DNA from: Corynebacterium pollutisoli
GTDB taxonomy: Bacteria > Actinomycetota > Actinomycetes > Mycobacteriales > Mycobacteriaceae
DNA: 64,000 nucleotides
Direction: 5' to 3'
Assembly: GCF_900177745.1 (NCBI RefSeq)
Contig: NZ_FXAR01000003.1
Coordinates: forward strand, 62,001 to 126,000
Shown: positions 13,606 to 21,804 of the stretch, piece after piece
Layout: each line of letters starts with the position of its first letter
Numbering within the stretch: the stretch's first letter is position 1
The notes under the pieces: generated by a model
What the model saw: only the letters and a program-made list of their open reading frames with translations
The model's database searches: none
What the model was told of the DNA's origin: nothing
Position numbers and translations under genes: made by a program

Positions 13606-14388
13606 TCAGGAATTATCGGCGGTGCGCTGCCACAGGAACTCGGTGATCGTGTGGTCCTTGTCCAGGCCCTTGCCCTCGAACTTGGTGATGACCTGACGGT
13701 CCACCAGCTGCGGGCACTCCGGCCACGGCCAGCCCCGGAACTCCAGGAGCGGCTCGGCGTCGACGAGCTCGTTGATCCACTCGGCGTAGCCGGCGTGGTC
13801 GGTGGCCACGTGGAGGACGCCGCCCGGCTTGAGGCGGGTGGCGATGAGGTGCAGCGTGCCCGTCTGGATAATGCGGCGCTTGTGGTGGCGCGCCTTCGGC
13901 CACGGGTCCGGGAAGAAGATCCGCACCCCGTCGAGGGAGGCCTCCGGCAGCATGCGGGCCAGCACCTCGACGCCGTCGCCGCGCACCATGCGGATGTTGT
14001 CGATACCTCCGCGGACCACCGCGCCCAGCAGCTTCGCCAGGCCGGGCTTGTACAACTCGACGGCGATGATGTTGGTGTCGGCCTCCAGCGGTGCCATCGC
14101 GGCGGTGGAGGTGCCGGTGCCGGAGCCGATCTCCAGGATGGTCGGCGCGTCGGAGCGGCCGAACCATTCCTCCAGGTCAATGCGCTCATCGGCGAGGACG
14201 CGGCCCAGGCGGGGCCAGTTGTCCTCCCACAGTTTCTCCTGGTTGTCGGTGAGGGTGCCGCGGCGGAAGCTCACGGAACCCAGGCGCGGGTAGTCGCGTC
14301 CGTCATCACCGAAATCGGTCTGCAGGGGGCGGCCGGCCGGCAGGTCGCCGAGAGGTCGCTGCTCATGGGGAAAATCAGAAATAGACAT
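13606..14388 (-). CDS. trmB: tRNA (guanine-N7-)-methyltransferase
   Basis: 260 residues. The SAM-binding motif is [16 protein letters not shown], followed by the acidic [10 protein letters not shown], and the family signature is [18 protein letters not shown] (written in the sequence as [18 protein letters not shown]). The enzyme makes m7G46 in tRNA variable loops. It starts with ATG at 14388 and is the first gene of the leftward operon; the 106 bp to the divergent gene at 14495 hold its promoter. An N-terminal extension of about 60 residues before the SAM motif is normal for actinobacterial TrmB. Confidence 0.94.
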   Translation of the reverse strand: MSISDFPHEQRPLGDLPAGRPLQTDFGDDGRDYPRLGSVSFRRGTLTDNQEKLWEDNWPRLGRVLADERIDLEEWFGRSDAPTILEIGSGTGTSTAAMAPLEADTNIIAVELYKPGLAKLLGAVVRGGIDNIRMVRGDGVEVLARMLPEASLDGVRIFFPDPWPKARHHKRRIIQTGTLHLIATRLKPGGVLHVATDHAGYAEWINELVDAEPLLEFRGWPWPECPQLVDRQVITKFEGKGLDKDHTITEFLWQRTADNS

Positions 14389-14494
14389 CCCTCATATTCT
14401 CCCCCTGCCATGGGCAAACTTCAATTCTCCGGCCCCCGGTTGCGCGGCGGGTGGACCCGGGTGATCATGGGCGCAACAACTCGGGGGAGGGCCG

Positions 14495-15538
14495 GTGGAG
14501 ACTCCGGACATGTTCATCCGCGCGGCCGACTGGGCACATGCGCGGGATTTCGGCTGCCCGGTCGGCCTGGCGCTGCGCCGCGTGCTGCTCGAGCTGACGG
14601 GCCCGCCGCGCGTCGGTGCCTGCACCCTCGACGGACCCGTGCCGCTCCCGCCGTGGCCGGTCCGCGAGGTGTCGGTCGCGTGGCCGGTGCTCACCCCGGG
14701 GGTCGACGTCGTGCTCCTCGTCCACCCGGGCCCGCTCACCGCGGCCCTGCGCTCGCGCATCGCCGCCGGCCCGCAGGCCGTCCTCGTTCTCCCGGCGCTG
14801 CCCGCTGAGCTCCCCGACCTGCCGCTCATCGACGCCCGCCTCCGCCTCCTCGGCGGCGAACTCCGCGCCCTCGCCTCCCGGCACCCGCACGTCGCCGGGG
14901 AGCTGCGCGCCATCGCGGGGCCGCCCGTCGCCGTGGCCGTCCGTCCGCGGGTGGCCGTCATCAGCCCGGACCCGGTCACCGTCGACCTGCCGGGCTGGGA
15001 GGTGGTGGACGGGGATCCGCACGTCGACGTCGTGCTCGCGGTCGCCCCGGACGCGGGCTGGCGGGCCGCCGACCACGCCACCCTGCGCGACGCCGCCCGC
15101 CGTGCCGGACGCCTGGTGTCGACCGCATCCCTGCCGTCCGACATCCCCGGCACCGTCGTCCGCCCCGGACAGACGCTTGTCGACGCCCTCCATCTCGCCC
15201 TCCGCCGCCCCGTCTCCGTCCCCGCGGCCCGCCCCGGGACGTGGTTGCGTGCCGCCGACCGGCTGGAGCGCCGTCGCGCCATCATCCCGGGGCGGCCACC
15301 GGTGTTCTGGGACGTCGCCGCCCAGGCCCTCGCCCTCGGCGGGGTCGCCGGGCTGGCCGCCGGCCAGACCACCCCGGCGGTGGGCGTCGTGGCGGCGGTG
15401 ACGGTGGGCGGGATGCGGTGGTGGACGGGGCGTCGAGAAGCGGAGCGGGCGTGGCTCCGCGAGGAGAACGCCCGCCTGCGGGCCCGCCCCCACGCCCCCG
15501 CCACATGGCTGCGCAGACAGGTATCGGAGGAGATGTGA
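14495..15538 (+). CDS. Hypothetical protein with C-terminal membrane hairpin and basic coiled tail
   Basis: 347 residues, not recognised. Residues 1-260 are an Ala/Pro/Val-rich globular region with alternating beta-strand-like segments (VDVVLLVHPGP, AVLVLPALPAE, VDVVLAVAPDAG). Two hydrophobic stretches around 265-310 (DVAAQALALGGVAGLAAG, AVGVVAAVTVGG) are followed by an Arg/Glu-rich helix. The GTG start follows CGGGGGAGGG. The stop overlaps the next gene's ATG by one base, so both are co-translated and probably act together. Two copies of the GGCGTCGANAAGC word lie inside (15175-15187 and 15429-15441). Confidence 0.7.
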   Translation: METPDMFIRAADWAHARDFGCPVGLALRRVLLELTGPPRVGACTLDGPVPLPPWPVREVSVAWPVLTPGVDVVLLVHPGPLTAALRSRIAAGPQAVLVLPALPAELPDLPLIDARLRLLGGELRALASRHPHVAGELRAIAGPPVAVAVRPRVAVISPDPVTVDLPGWEVVDGDPHVDVVLAVAPDAGWRAADHATLRDAARRAGRLVSTASLPSDIPGTVVRPGQTLVDALHLALRRPVSVPAARPGTWLRAADRLERRRAIIPGRPPVFWDVAAQALALGGVAGLAAGQTTPAVGVVAAVTVGGMRWWTGRREAERAWLREENARLRARPHAPATWLRRQVSEEM

Positions 15539-15915
15539 TGCTGCACGGACTGGACGGCCTCGACGGAATCGGGGACCTGCGACTCGACCTCGGTGATGAC
15601 CAGTTCCACCTGGAGGGCGGACCCGGTGAAACCGTCACCCTCGCCGACGCCGGGGGAACCACCGTCTACGCCGACCTCGACGGCGACGGTGTCGTCGACC
15701 ACATCTCCTCCCTGCACGCCGACGGCGGCTTCGACGTCTTCACCGCCGATCCCCACCGTGCAGCCTGGGGGCTGGCCGTCCCTGACCCCGTTAGAACGCC
15801 TGCCGAGGAACCCCTGTCGTGGGGTTTGGGCCCCGAAACCACCCCCGAAAAGGTGACGGATGGGCCCGGGAAAACCCTGGAAAAGGCCGGGTGGCACCGG
15901 ATCGAACACGGCTAA
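15538..15915 (+). CDS. Small acidic protein with Asp-rich loop (DUF6802-like)
   Basis: 125 residues from ATG 15538, which overlaps the preceding TGA (ATGTGATG). A DLDGDGVVD stretch at about residues 49-57 looks like a calcium-binding EF-hand/dockerin-type loop set in a beta-rich repeat (LRLDLGDDQFHLEG, TTVYADLDGDG, HADGGFDVFTAD). The C-terminus is Pro/Lys-rich and ends in WHRIEHG. No signal peptide is visible. The DUF6802 label is from memory of short actinobacterial proteins with this layout and is tentative. Confidence 0.7.
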   Translation: MLHGLDGLDGIGDLRLDLGDDQFHLEGGPGETVTLADAGGTTVYADLDGDGVVDHISSLHADGGFDVFTADPHRAAWGLAVPDPVRTPAEEPLSWGLGPETTPEKVTDGPGKTLEKAGWHRIEHG

Positions 15916-16035
15916 ACCGGCCGGTTATGACATGTGACACTTCTCGCTTAGCCGGTGAGCCCGCCGCAACCGCGTTTTAATGGATAACCTGTAAAGAGGA
16001 AACTCTGCCGAGTGACGCAAACGTCAGGAGAACAT

Positions 16036-17865
16036 ATGACCACCGAGATCAAGGGCCTCGTCGGCCCGGCCCCGACCGATAACGAGAAGCTCCTCTCCTG
16101 GATCGCAGAGGCAGTGGAGCTGTTCCAGCCGGAGAAGGTTGTCTTCGCCGACGGCTCCCAGGAGGAGTGGGACCGCCTCACCGCGGAACTGGTTGAGGCA
16201 GGCACCCTCATCAAGCTGAACGAGGAGAAGCGCCCCAACAGCTTCCTCGCCCGCTCCAACCCGGACGATGTCGCCCGCGTCGAGTCCCGCACCTTCATCT
16301 GCTCCGAGAAGGAGGAGGACGCCGGCCCGACCAACAACTGGGCGGACCCGGCCGAGATGAAGAAGGAGATGACCGAGGTCTACCGCGGCGCCATGAAGGG
16401 CCGCACCATGTACGTCGTCCCGTTCTGCATGGGCCCCATCACCGACGAGGACCCCAAGCTGGGCGTCCAGCTCACCGACTCCGCCTACGTCGTCCTCTCC
16501 ATGCGCATCATGACCCGCATGGGTTCCGAGGCCCTCGACAAGATCGGCACCGACGGTGACTTCGTCCACGCCCTCCACTCCGTCGGCGCTCCGCTGGAGC
16601 CGGGCGAGGAGGACGTGCCGTGGCCGTGCAACGACACCAAGTACATCACCCAGTTCCCGGAGACCAAGGAGATCTGGTCCTACGGCTCCGGTTACGGCGG
16701 CAACGCCATCCTGGCCAAGAAGTGCTACGCCCTGCGTATCGCCTCCGTCATGGCCAAGGAAGAGGGCTGGATGGCCGAGCACATGCTCATCCTCAAGCTC
16801 AACTCCCCGGAGGGCAAGAGCTACCACATCGCCGCCGCCTTCCCGTCCGCCTGCGGTAAGACCAACCTCGCCATGATCACCCCGACCATCGAGGGCTGGA
16901 CCGCCGAGGTCGTCGGCGACGACATCGCCTGGCTCAAGCTGCGCGAGGACGGCCTCTACGCCGTCAACCCGGAGAACGGCTTCTTCGGTGTCGCCCCGGG
17001 CACCAACTACGCCTCCAACCCGATCGCCATGCAGACCATGGAGCCGGGCAACACCCTGTTCACCAACGTCGCACTCACCGACGACGGCGACATCTGGTGG
17101 GAGGGCATGGACGGCGAGAAGCCGGAGCACCTCATCGACTGGCTGGGCAACGACTGGACCCCGGAGTCCGGCACCAACGCCGCACACCCGAACTCCCGCT
17201 ACTGCGTCGCCATCGAGCAGTGCCCGGTCGCCGCACCGGAGTTCAACGACCCGAAGGGTGTCAAGATCGACGCCATCCTCTTCGGTGGCCGCCGCGCTGA
17301 CACCGTCCCGCTGGTCTCCCAGGCCTACGACTGGGAGCACGGCACCTTCATCGGCGCCACCCTGGCCTCCGGCCAGACCGCCGCCTCCGCTGAGGCGAAG
17401 GTCGGCTCCCTGCGCCACGACCCGATGGCCATGCTGCCGTTCATGGGCTACAACGCCGGTGACTACCTGCAGCACTGGATCGACATGGGCAAGGACGGCG
17501 GCGACCGCATGCCGGAGATCTTCCTGGTCAACTGGTTCCGCCGCGGCGAGGACGGCCGCTTCCTGTGGCCGGGCTTCGGCGACAACTCCCGCGTCCTGAA
17601 GTGGGTCGTCGAGCGCATCGAGGGCAAGGTCGGCGCCGAGGAGACCGTCGTGGGCCAGACCGCCCGCGCCGAGGACCTCGACCTCACCGGCCTCGACACC
17701 CCGATCGAGGACGTCAAGGAGGCTCTGTCCGCGCCTGCCGAGGACTGGGCCCGCGACGTCGCCGACGACGAGGAGTACCTCGCCTTCCTCGGCCCGCGCG
17801 TCCCGAACGAGGTCCACGAGCAGCTGGGCAAGCTCAAGGAGCGCATCGAGGCGAACAAGAACTAA
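16036..17865 (+). CDS. pck: Phosphoenolpyruvate carboxykinase (GTP)
   Basis: Converts oxaloacetate plus GTP to PEP, CO2 and GDP, the main gluconeogenic step in corynebacteria. 609 residues, normal for the GTP-dependent family. The kinase loop [12 protein letters not shown] places the reactive Cys at 273 and Lys at 275. The R-loop region [15 protein letters not shown] is present, as are the metal- and GTP-site motifs [10 protein letters not shown] and [12 protein letters not shown] and a C-terminal [24 protein letters not shown] 16036 is preferred over an in-frame GTG at 16012 because AGGAG lies 6 nt before it. Codon use is strongly biased, as in highly expressed genes. A strong terminator follows. 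Confidence 0.97.
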   Translation: MTTEIKGLVGPAPTDNEKLLSWIAEAVELFQPEKVVFADGSQEEWDRLTAELVEAGTLIKLNEEKRPNSFLARSNPDDVARVESRTFICSEKEEDAGPTNNWADPAEMKKEMTEVYRGAMKGRTMYVVPFCMGPITDEDPKLGVQLTDSAYVVLSMRIMTRMGSEALDKIGTDGDFVHALHSVGAPLEPGEEDVPWPCNDTKYITQFPETKEIWSYGSGYGGNAILAKKCYALRIASVMAKEEGWMAEHMLILKLNSPEGKSYHIAAAFPSACGKTNLAMITPTIEGWTAEVVGDDIAWLKLREDGLYAVNPENGFFGVAPGTNYASNPIAMQTMEPGNTLFTNVALTDDGDIWWEGMDGEKPEHLIDWLGNDWTPESGTNAAHPNSRYCVAIEQCPVAAPEFNDPKGVKIDAILFGGRRADTVPLVSQAYDWEHGTFIGATLASGQTAASAEAKVGSLRHDPMAMLPFMGYNAGDYLQHWIDMGKDGGDRMPEIFLVNWFRRGEDGRFLWPGFGDNSRVLKWVVERIEGKVGAEETVVGQTARAEDLDLTGLDTPIEDVKEALSAPAEDWARDVADDEEYLAFLGPRVPNEVHEQLGKLKERIEANKN

Positions 17866-17880
17866 GCCTCACTGAGACTT

Positions 17881-17924
17881 CCACCCTCCAGGTCGACTCC
17901 GGTCCCTGGGGGGTGGGATTTTTT
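17881..17924 (+). terminator. Rho-independent terminator of pck
   Basis: CCACCCTCCAGG pairs with CCCTGGGGGGTGG around an 11-base loop, followed by six T (17919-17924). It lies 15 bp after the pck stop. Confidence 0.9.
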
Positions 17925-17958
17925 GTGGGTGGGCCTCAACCCCCCCGTAAGAGAAGTG

Positions 17959-17975
17959 ACATAACCTCAGCCCCG
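17959..17975. repeat. Left copy of 17-bp direct repeat flanking the AlbA_2 gene
   Basis: ACATAACCTCAGCCCCG is identical to 19906-19922. The two copies bracket about 1.93 kb holding one lower-GC gene. The right copy spans the 3' end and stop codon of the leftward mtrP gene, as expected if an element integrated at that gene's end and duplicated the target. The 333 bp between pck and the AlbA_2 gene hold this repeat, the pck terminator, the direct repeats at 18125-18171, and no other gene. Confidence 0.75.
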
Positions 17976-18124
17976 CGGCTGCGGACACGGAGAACGGGGA
18001 TGTCCCCCACACACTCTTTATAGCGGTCACCCAGGCTGCACAGCGCGCACGTACGCGCTTCCTCGTCCCAGAAGTGTCACCGATGTGATGAGACAGGACA
18101 CGGGCAATCCAAATGTTCGGGCAT

Positions 18125-18171
18125 CATTGTGAATCGTCATTGTGAATCGTCATTGTGAAAGTCTTTCAATG
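18125..18171. promoter_or_regulatory. Tandem CATTGTGAA repeats and imperfect palindrome before the AlbA_2 gene
   Basis: CATTGTGAATCGT occurs twice in tandem (18125-18137, 18138-18150), followed by CATTGTGAA (18151-18159). The last copy runs into an imperfect palindrome CATTG(T)GAAAG-T-CTTTCAATG ending at 18171. A fourth copy, CATTGTGAATG, at 18195-18205 contains the GTG start codon. This looks like a cluster of operator sites for a protein acting on this gene's own promoter. The binding protein is unknown. Confidence 0.6.
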
Positions 18172-18198
18172 AAGGGCGGTCATTCGTAGTCTGGCATT

Positions 18199-19911
18199 GT
18201 GAATGAGGAGTCTGGGCGGGCCATCCTCCGGGATCTGCGGCGTTTTGGAGGGGATACCACCCTGGTCGAGTGCAAGAAAGCGGCTGGTGGGGTGCCGGAC
18301 AATCTCGCCTCCACGATCTGTGCCTTCGCGAACATGCCGTCGAAGGGGCTCATCTTGTTGGGGATCGATGAGAGATCCAACTTCGCAATGACAGGTGTGG
18401 GCGACCCTGCCAAGATGATGCAGGCAGTGGCTGATCAGACGCGCGGCGCCGTGGAACCAGCACCCCCGCTGGAGTTCTCGGACCTGAAGCTTGACGGAAA
18501 AGCCGTGGTTGCGGTGCAGGTAACGCCGTTGTCCCCGCTGGAGAAACCAGCCCGCTACCGCGGTGAAGCGTATCTCCGGTACGCCGACGGGGATTACGTC
18601 GTCAATGCAAATGAGCTTCGAATGATCCAGGTGGAAGCTCTTCATTCTCAAGAGAGAGTTTCCTATGACCAGGGGACTGTCGAAGGGACCAGCGTCGTCG
18701 ATCTCGATCATGATCTGCTCGCTGACCTTCTCAAGTCCGCCAGGAATTCGAGTCGCCGCCTCAAGCACGTGGACAATGACGAGCAAGTGTTGCGACTGAT
18801 CGGGGTGATCAATGACGGTGGCGATCTGACCCTCGCTGGGCTCTATGCGTTGGGCTATTTTCCACAAGGAAGGCAACCGGCGCTGGCGGCCACGGCTGCT
18901 GCCCGAGTGCCGCGAGACGATTCAGGAGTCAGGAACCGAAATCTCACCCATTTTGATGGACCTCTTCCGGTGATGCTCGAGGACATTGTTGAATGGGTGC
19001 GTCAAAACACGAGTTCAGAGCGTGTTTATCAGGCGTCAGGGCACATGGTGAATCGACCGGAGTTTCCCCCGAGTGCGATTCGGGAACTGGTCGCCAACGC
19101 ATTGGTGCACCGTGATCTTGGGCCGGACACCGTCGGCCTGGGCAAGCGTGTGGAAGTGCGTGTCACAGACGATGAACTTATTGTGACCAGCCCGGGTGGG
19201 CTCAGAGGCGTGAGCCAGAGACAGCTTGAGAGCCCGAACGAACTTCACCGGGTTCCGGTGAATCAGAGGCTCTATGAGATCGTCAAGTTGGTCCAGACCA
19301 GTGAGGGGAACCCGGTAATCGAGGGAGAAGGAGGGGGTTTGAGAGAGGTTTTCGCGGCAACGAGAGATGCCGACCTTCCTCGGCCGAGGCTGATCGACAC
19401 GGGAGTGCAATTCACAGTGAAGCTGTCGCGGCTCCCGTACTTCTCACCTGAAGACGAGAGGTGGCTGAAAGAACAGACCGCTGAATCACTCACTCACATG
19501 CAGAAAGCGGTCCTGGTGGGTTTGAGGGACGGGGAGTCGTGGTCGTTGTCTCGGATGATCAGGGAGTTTTCCCCACTGACACTGACGGAGGCCCGTGCCC
19601 AGATTGAGGATCTGCAGGAGCACTTACCTCTCGAAGTCACCGAGGACGGGGCGGTCGAACTCGAAAGCCCTGGTCCGGTGGACGACAACGTTGGCCCGGA
19701 TCTTCGATCTCTGGGAAAGAACGTCCCGCTCATTGCAAGTTTCCTGCAGTCGGTGGCGGAGGCCTCCATCAATGAGATCGTCCAGAATGTGAATCTGAGT
19801 GTGGGGCAGGTCCATTACGGATTGCGCCCTCTCAGGGAGCATGGCTTCGTGGAGATGGTTGGCGCGCAAGGAGCCAAGACCACGACCTACAGGTGGCGCA
19901 GGCCCACATAA
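18199..19911 (+). CDS. AlbA_2 domain / HATPase_c_4-type ATP-binding protein (accessory gene)
   Basis: 570 residues. The N-terminal 120 residues fit the AlbA_2 (Schlafen-like, divergent AAA_4) domain: ECKKAAGGVPDN, then IVAFAN-type STICAFANMPSKGLILLGIDE, then RYRGEAYLRYADGDY. The middle shows an ATPase region with FPPSAIRELVANALVHRDL (N box), DDELIVTSPGGL and GGGLREVF. The C-terminal 130 residues look like tandem winged helices (SINEIVQNVNLSVGQVHYGLRPL). Such proteins are mostly uncharacterised regulators or defence-linked ATPases. Lower GC and more mixed codon use than all neighbours, with flanking 17-bp repeats, mark it as acquired. The GTG start has no clear Shine-Dalgarno and may be leaderless. 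Confidence 0.85.
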   Translation: MNEESGRAILRDLRRFGGDTTLVECKKAAGGVPDNLASTICAFANMPSKGLILLGIDERSNFAMTGVGDPAKMMQAVADQTRGAVEPAPPLEFSDLKLDGKAVVAVQVTPLSPLEKPARYRGEAYLRYADGDYVVNANELRMIQVEALHSQERVSYDQGTVEGTSVVDLDHDLLADLLKSARNSSRRLKHVDNDEQVLRLIGVINDGGDLTLAGLYALGYFPQGRQPALAATAAARVPRDDSGVRNRNLTHFDGPLPVMLEDIVEWVRQNTSSERVYQASGHMVNRPEFPPSAIRELVANALVHRDLGPDTVGLGKRVEVRVTDDELIVTSPGGLRGVSQRQLESPNELHRVPVNQRLYEIVKLVQTSEGNPVIEGEGGGLREVFAATRDADLPRPRLIDTGVQFTVKLSRLPYFSPEDERWLKEQTAESLTHMQKAVLVGLRDGESWSLSRMIREFSPLTLTEARAQIEDLQEHLPLEVTEDGAVELESPGPVDDNVGPDLRSLGKNVPLIASFLQSVAEASINEIVQNVNLSVGQVHYGLRPLREHGFVEMVGAQGAKTTTYRWRRPT

Positions 19912-19922
19912 CCTCAGCCCCG
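19906..19922. repeat. Right copy of 17-bp direct repeat flanking the AlbA_2 gene
   Basis: Identical to 17959-17975. It covers the last codons of the AlbA_2 gene and the stop region of mtrP (stop at 19914-19916), so if it is a recombination core, integration left mtrP intact. Confidence 0.75.
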
Positions 19923-20672
19923 TTTCCGCAGGACCACCACGAGGTTGGACACCAGGAACTCGCGCAGCACCGGCACGCGCACCAGCCACCACGCCCACGC
20001 CGGGTGGTAGCGGGGGAAGGCGAGCAGCAGCTCGGCGTCGGCCGCCCGCGCCCACCGCAGCCCCTCGGCGGCGGAGACGGCGAACAGGGACTCGCCCCAC
20101 ACGTTCTTCGGTTCCCGCCCGTGCTTCGCCGCGTATCGACGCCGCGCGAACTCCCCGCCGACGTAGTGCTCCCACAGGCCGGTCTCGTGCCCGCCGAAGG
20201 GCCCGAGCCACACGGTGTAGCTGAGCACGACGAGCCCCCCGGGGCGGGTGACGCGCAGCATCTCCTCCGCCATCGCCCAGGGGGAGGGGACGTGTTCGGC
20301 GACGTTGGAGGAGTAGACGAGGTCGAAGGAGGCGTCGCGGAAGGGGAGGTGTTGGCCGTCGCCGCGCACGGACCCGGGGACGCAGATGCCGGCGGCCGCC
20401 ATCTCGCCGACCGACGGCTCGACGGGGACGTACCGGGCGTCGCGGGCGGCGAAAGCGGCGGCGAAGTAGCCGGGGCCGCCGCCGACGTCGAGAACCGCGC
20501 GGCCGGTGAGGCCGGAGCCGGTGGCGTCGCGGGAGAGGGCGTCGAGAAGCGTGGCCGTGTCCTCGGCCAAGGGCCGGTAGAACAGCTCCGGGGCGTCCTG
20601 TTCGTGGCGGATGGCGCGCAGCAGGGACCAGGAGCGGGCGAGGGTCGCGAGGCGGCGGGTACGGCGGAACAC
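19914..20672 (-). CDS. mtrP: MtrP-like SAM-dependent methyltransferase, trehalose mycolate transport factor
   Basis: 252 residues with a class I methyltransferase core: VLDVGGGPGYFAAAF (motif I), RYVPVEPS (motif II), DASFDLVYSSNVAEHV (motif IV) and MLRVTRPGGLVVLSY. The C-terminal third is hydrophobic and Arg-rich, suggesting membrane association. The gene lies beside the GT4 gene exactly as Rv0224c lies beside Rv0225. The C. glutamicum member of this family, MtrP, is reported to be needed for normal transport of trehalose mycolates; whether it methylates anything is unsettled. The GTG start at 20672 has no Shine-Dalgarno but a TAGCCT -10 box 7-8 nt upstream, so it is probably leaderless. Confidence 0.85.
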   Translation of the reverse strand: MFRRTRRLATLARSWSLLRAIRHEQDAPELFYRPLAEDTATLLDALSRDATGSGLTGRAVLDVGGGPGYFAAAFAARDARYVPVEPSVGEMAAAGICVPGSVRGDGQHLPFRDASFDLVYSSNVAEHVPSPWAMAEEMLRVTRPGGLVVLSYTVWLGPFGGHETGLWEHYVGGEFARRRYAAKHGREPKNVWGESLFAVSAAEGLRWARAADAELLLAFPRYHPAWAWWLVRVPVLREFLVSNLVVVLRKRG

Positions 20673-20679
20673 ACCCTGT

Positions 20680-20686
20680 AGGCTAG
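20680..20686. promoter_or_regulatory. Shared back-to-back -10 element of mtrP and the GT4 gene
   Basis: TAGGCTA reads TAGGCT on the plus strand and TAGCCT on the minus strand, so one near-palindromic heptamer can serve as the TANNNT box in both directions. The two start codons are only 22 bp apart (20672 and 20695), each about 8 nt from the box, so both messages would be leaderless or nearly so. Confidence 0.55.
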
Positions 20687-20694
20687 TCGGGAAG

Positions 20695-21804
20695 ATGAAG
20701 ATCCTTCTGTTGTGCTGGCGCGATTCGACCCACCCGCAGGGCGGGGGCTCGGAACGCTACCTGGAGCGTGTCGGGGAGTACCTGGCGCGGCAGGGGCATG
20801 AGGTGGTCTACCGGACGGCGGGGCACACGGATGCGCCGCGGCGCAGTCACCGCAACGGGGTGCGGTACTCGCGGTCGGGCGGGAAGTTCACGGTGTACCC
20901 GCGGGCGTGGGTGGGGATCGTGCTGGGGCGGATGGGGATCGGCACCCTGGGGGACATCGACGTGGTGGTGGACACCCAGAACGGCATCCCGTTCTTCGCG
21001 CGCCTGGTGTCGGACGCCCCGACGGTGCTGCTCACGCACCACTGTCACCGGGAGCAGTGGCCGGTGGCGGGGGCGTTCCTGTCGCGGGTGGGGTGGTTCC
21101 TGGAGTCGCGGGTCGCGCCGCGGGTCTACCGGGGTGCGCCGTATGTGACGGTGTCGGAGTCCTCGCGCGGGGAGCTGGTGGAGCTGGGGGTCGCGGCGGA
21201 GGACATCGAGATCATCGGCAACGGGGTGGATCCGGTGCCGGAGGATGTGCCGCAGCTGCGTCGCGCGGAGGGCACCTCCTACCTGGTGACGCTCAGTCGT
21301 CTGGTGCCGCACAAGCAGCTGGAACACGCGATCGACGTGGTGGCGGCGCTGCGGGACCGGGAGCTGGTGCTCGACGTCATCGGTTCGGGCTGGTGGGATG
21401 ATCAGCTGCGGGAGCACGCCCGGCGGCGCGGGGTGGAGGACCGGGTGGTCTTCCACGGGCAGGTGACGGAGGACTACAAGCACGCCCTGCTGGCGCGCGC
21501 GAGTGTGCACCTCATGCCCTCCCGGAAGGAGGGGTGGGGCCTGGCGGTGATGGAGGCCGCCCAGCACGGGGTGCCCACGATCGGTTACCGGTCTGCCGGT
21601 GGCCTGCGGGATTCCATCGTCGACGGGGAGACCGGCCTGCTGGTGGACACGCCGGCGGAGCTCACGGTCTGCACGACCCGGCTTCTCGACGCCCCGGAGC
21701 TCACCGCCCGCCTCGGCGCCGCCGCCCGGACCCGGGCGCAGGGGTTCTCGTGGGAGCTCACCGGCGGGCGGTTCGCAGCGCTGCTGTCGCGATTAGCGGC
21801 ATAG
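20695..21804 (+). CDS. GT4-family glycosyltransferase (Rv0225-like)
   Basis: 369 residues with a GT-B fold. The N-terminal MKILLLCWRDSTHPQGGGSERYL has the GGGSERY acceptor-side loop. The C-terminal donor domain carries LVTLSRLVPHKQLEHAI and the EX7E-type segment SRKEGWGLAVMEAAQHGVPTIGY. ATG 20695 is chosen because it starts the GT-B fold directly and sits 9 nt after a TAGGCT -10 box. The sugar donor and acceptor are unknown; neighbours suggest an envelope glycolipid. Its last 47 bp overlap the 3' end of the convergent polytopic protein gene. Confidence 0.85.
   Translation: MKILLLCWRDSTHPQGGGSERYLERVGEYLARQGHEVVYRTAGHTDAPRRSHRNGVRYSRSGGKFTVYPRAWVGIVLGRMGIGTLGDIDVVVDTQNGIPFFARLVSDAPTVLLTHHCHREQWPVAGAFLSRVGWFLESRVAPRVYRGAPYVTVSESSRGELVELGVAAEDIEIIGNGVDPVPEDVPQLRRAEGTSYLVTLSRLVPHKQLEHAIDVVAALRDRELVLDVIGSGWWDDQLREHARRRGVEDRVVFHGQVTEDYKHALLARASVHLMPSRKEGWGLAVMEAAQHGVPTIGYRSAGGLRDSIVDGETGLLVDTPAELTVCTTRLLDAPELTARLGAAARTRAQGFSWELTGGRFAALLSRLAA

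Noticed and set aside
15916..16035. A possible GlxR (CRP-like) site upstream of pck, TGTGACACTTCTCGCT
   Set aside because: Only the left TGTGA half matches; the right half TCACA is missing.
18125..18159. The TGTGA cores in the CATTGTGAA array as GlxR sites
   Set aside because: They are direct, not inverted, and none has a TCACA partner at the required spacing.
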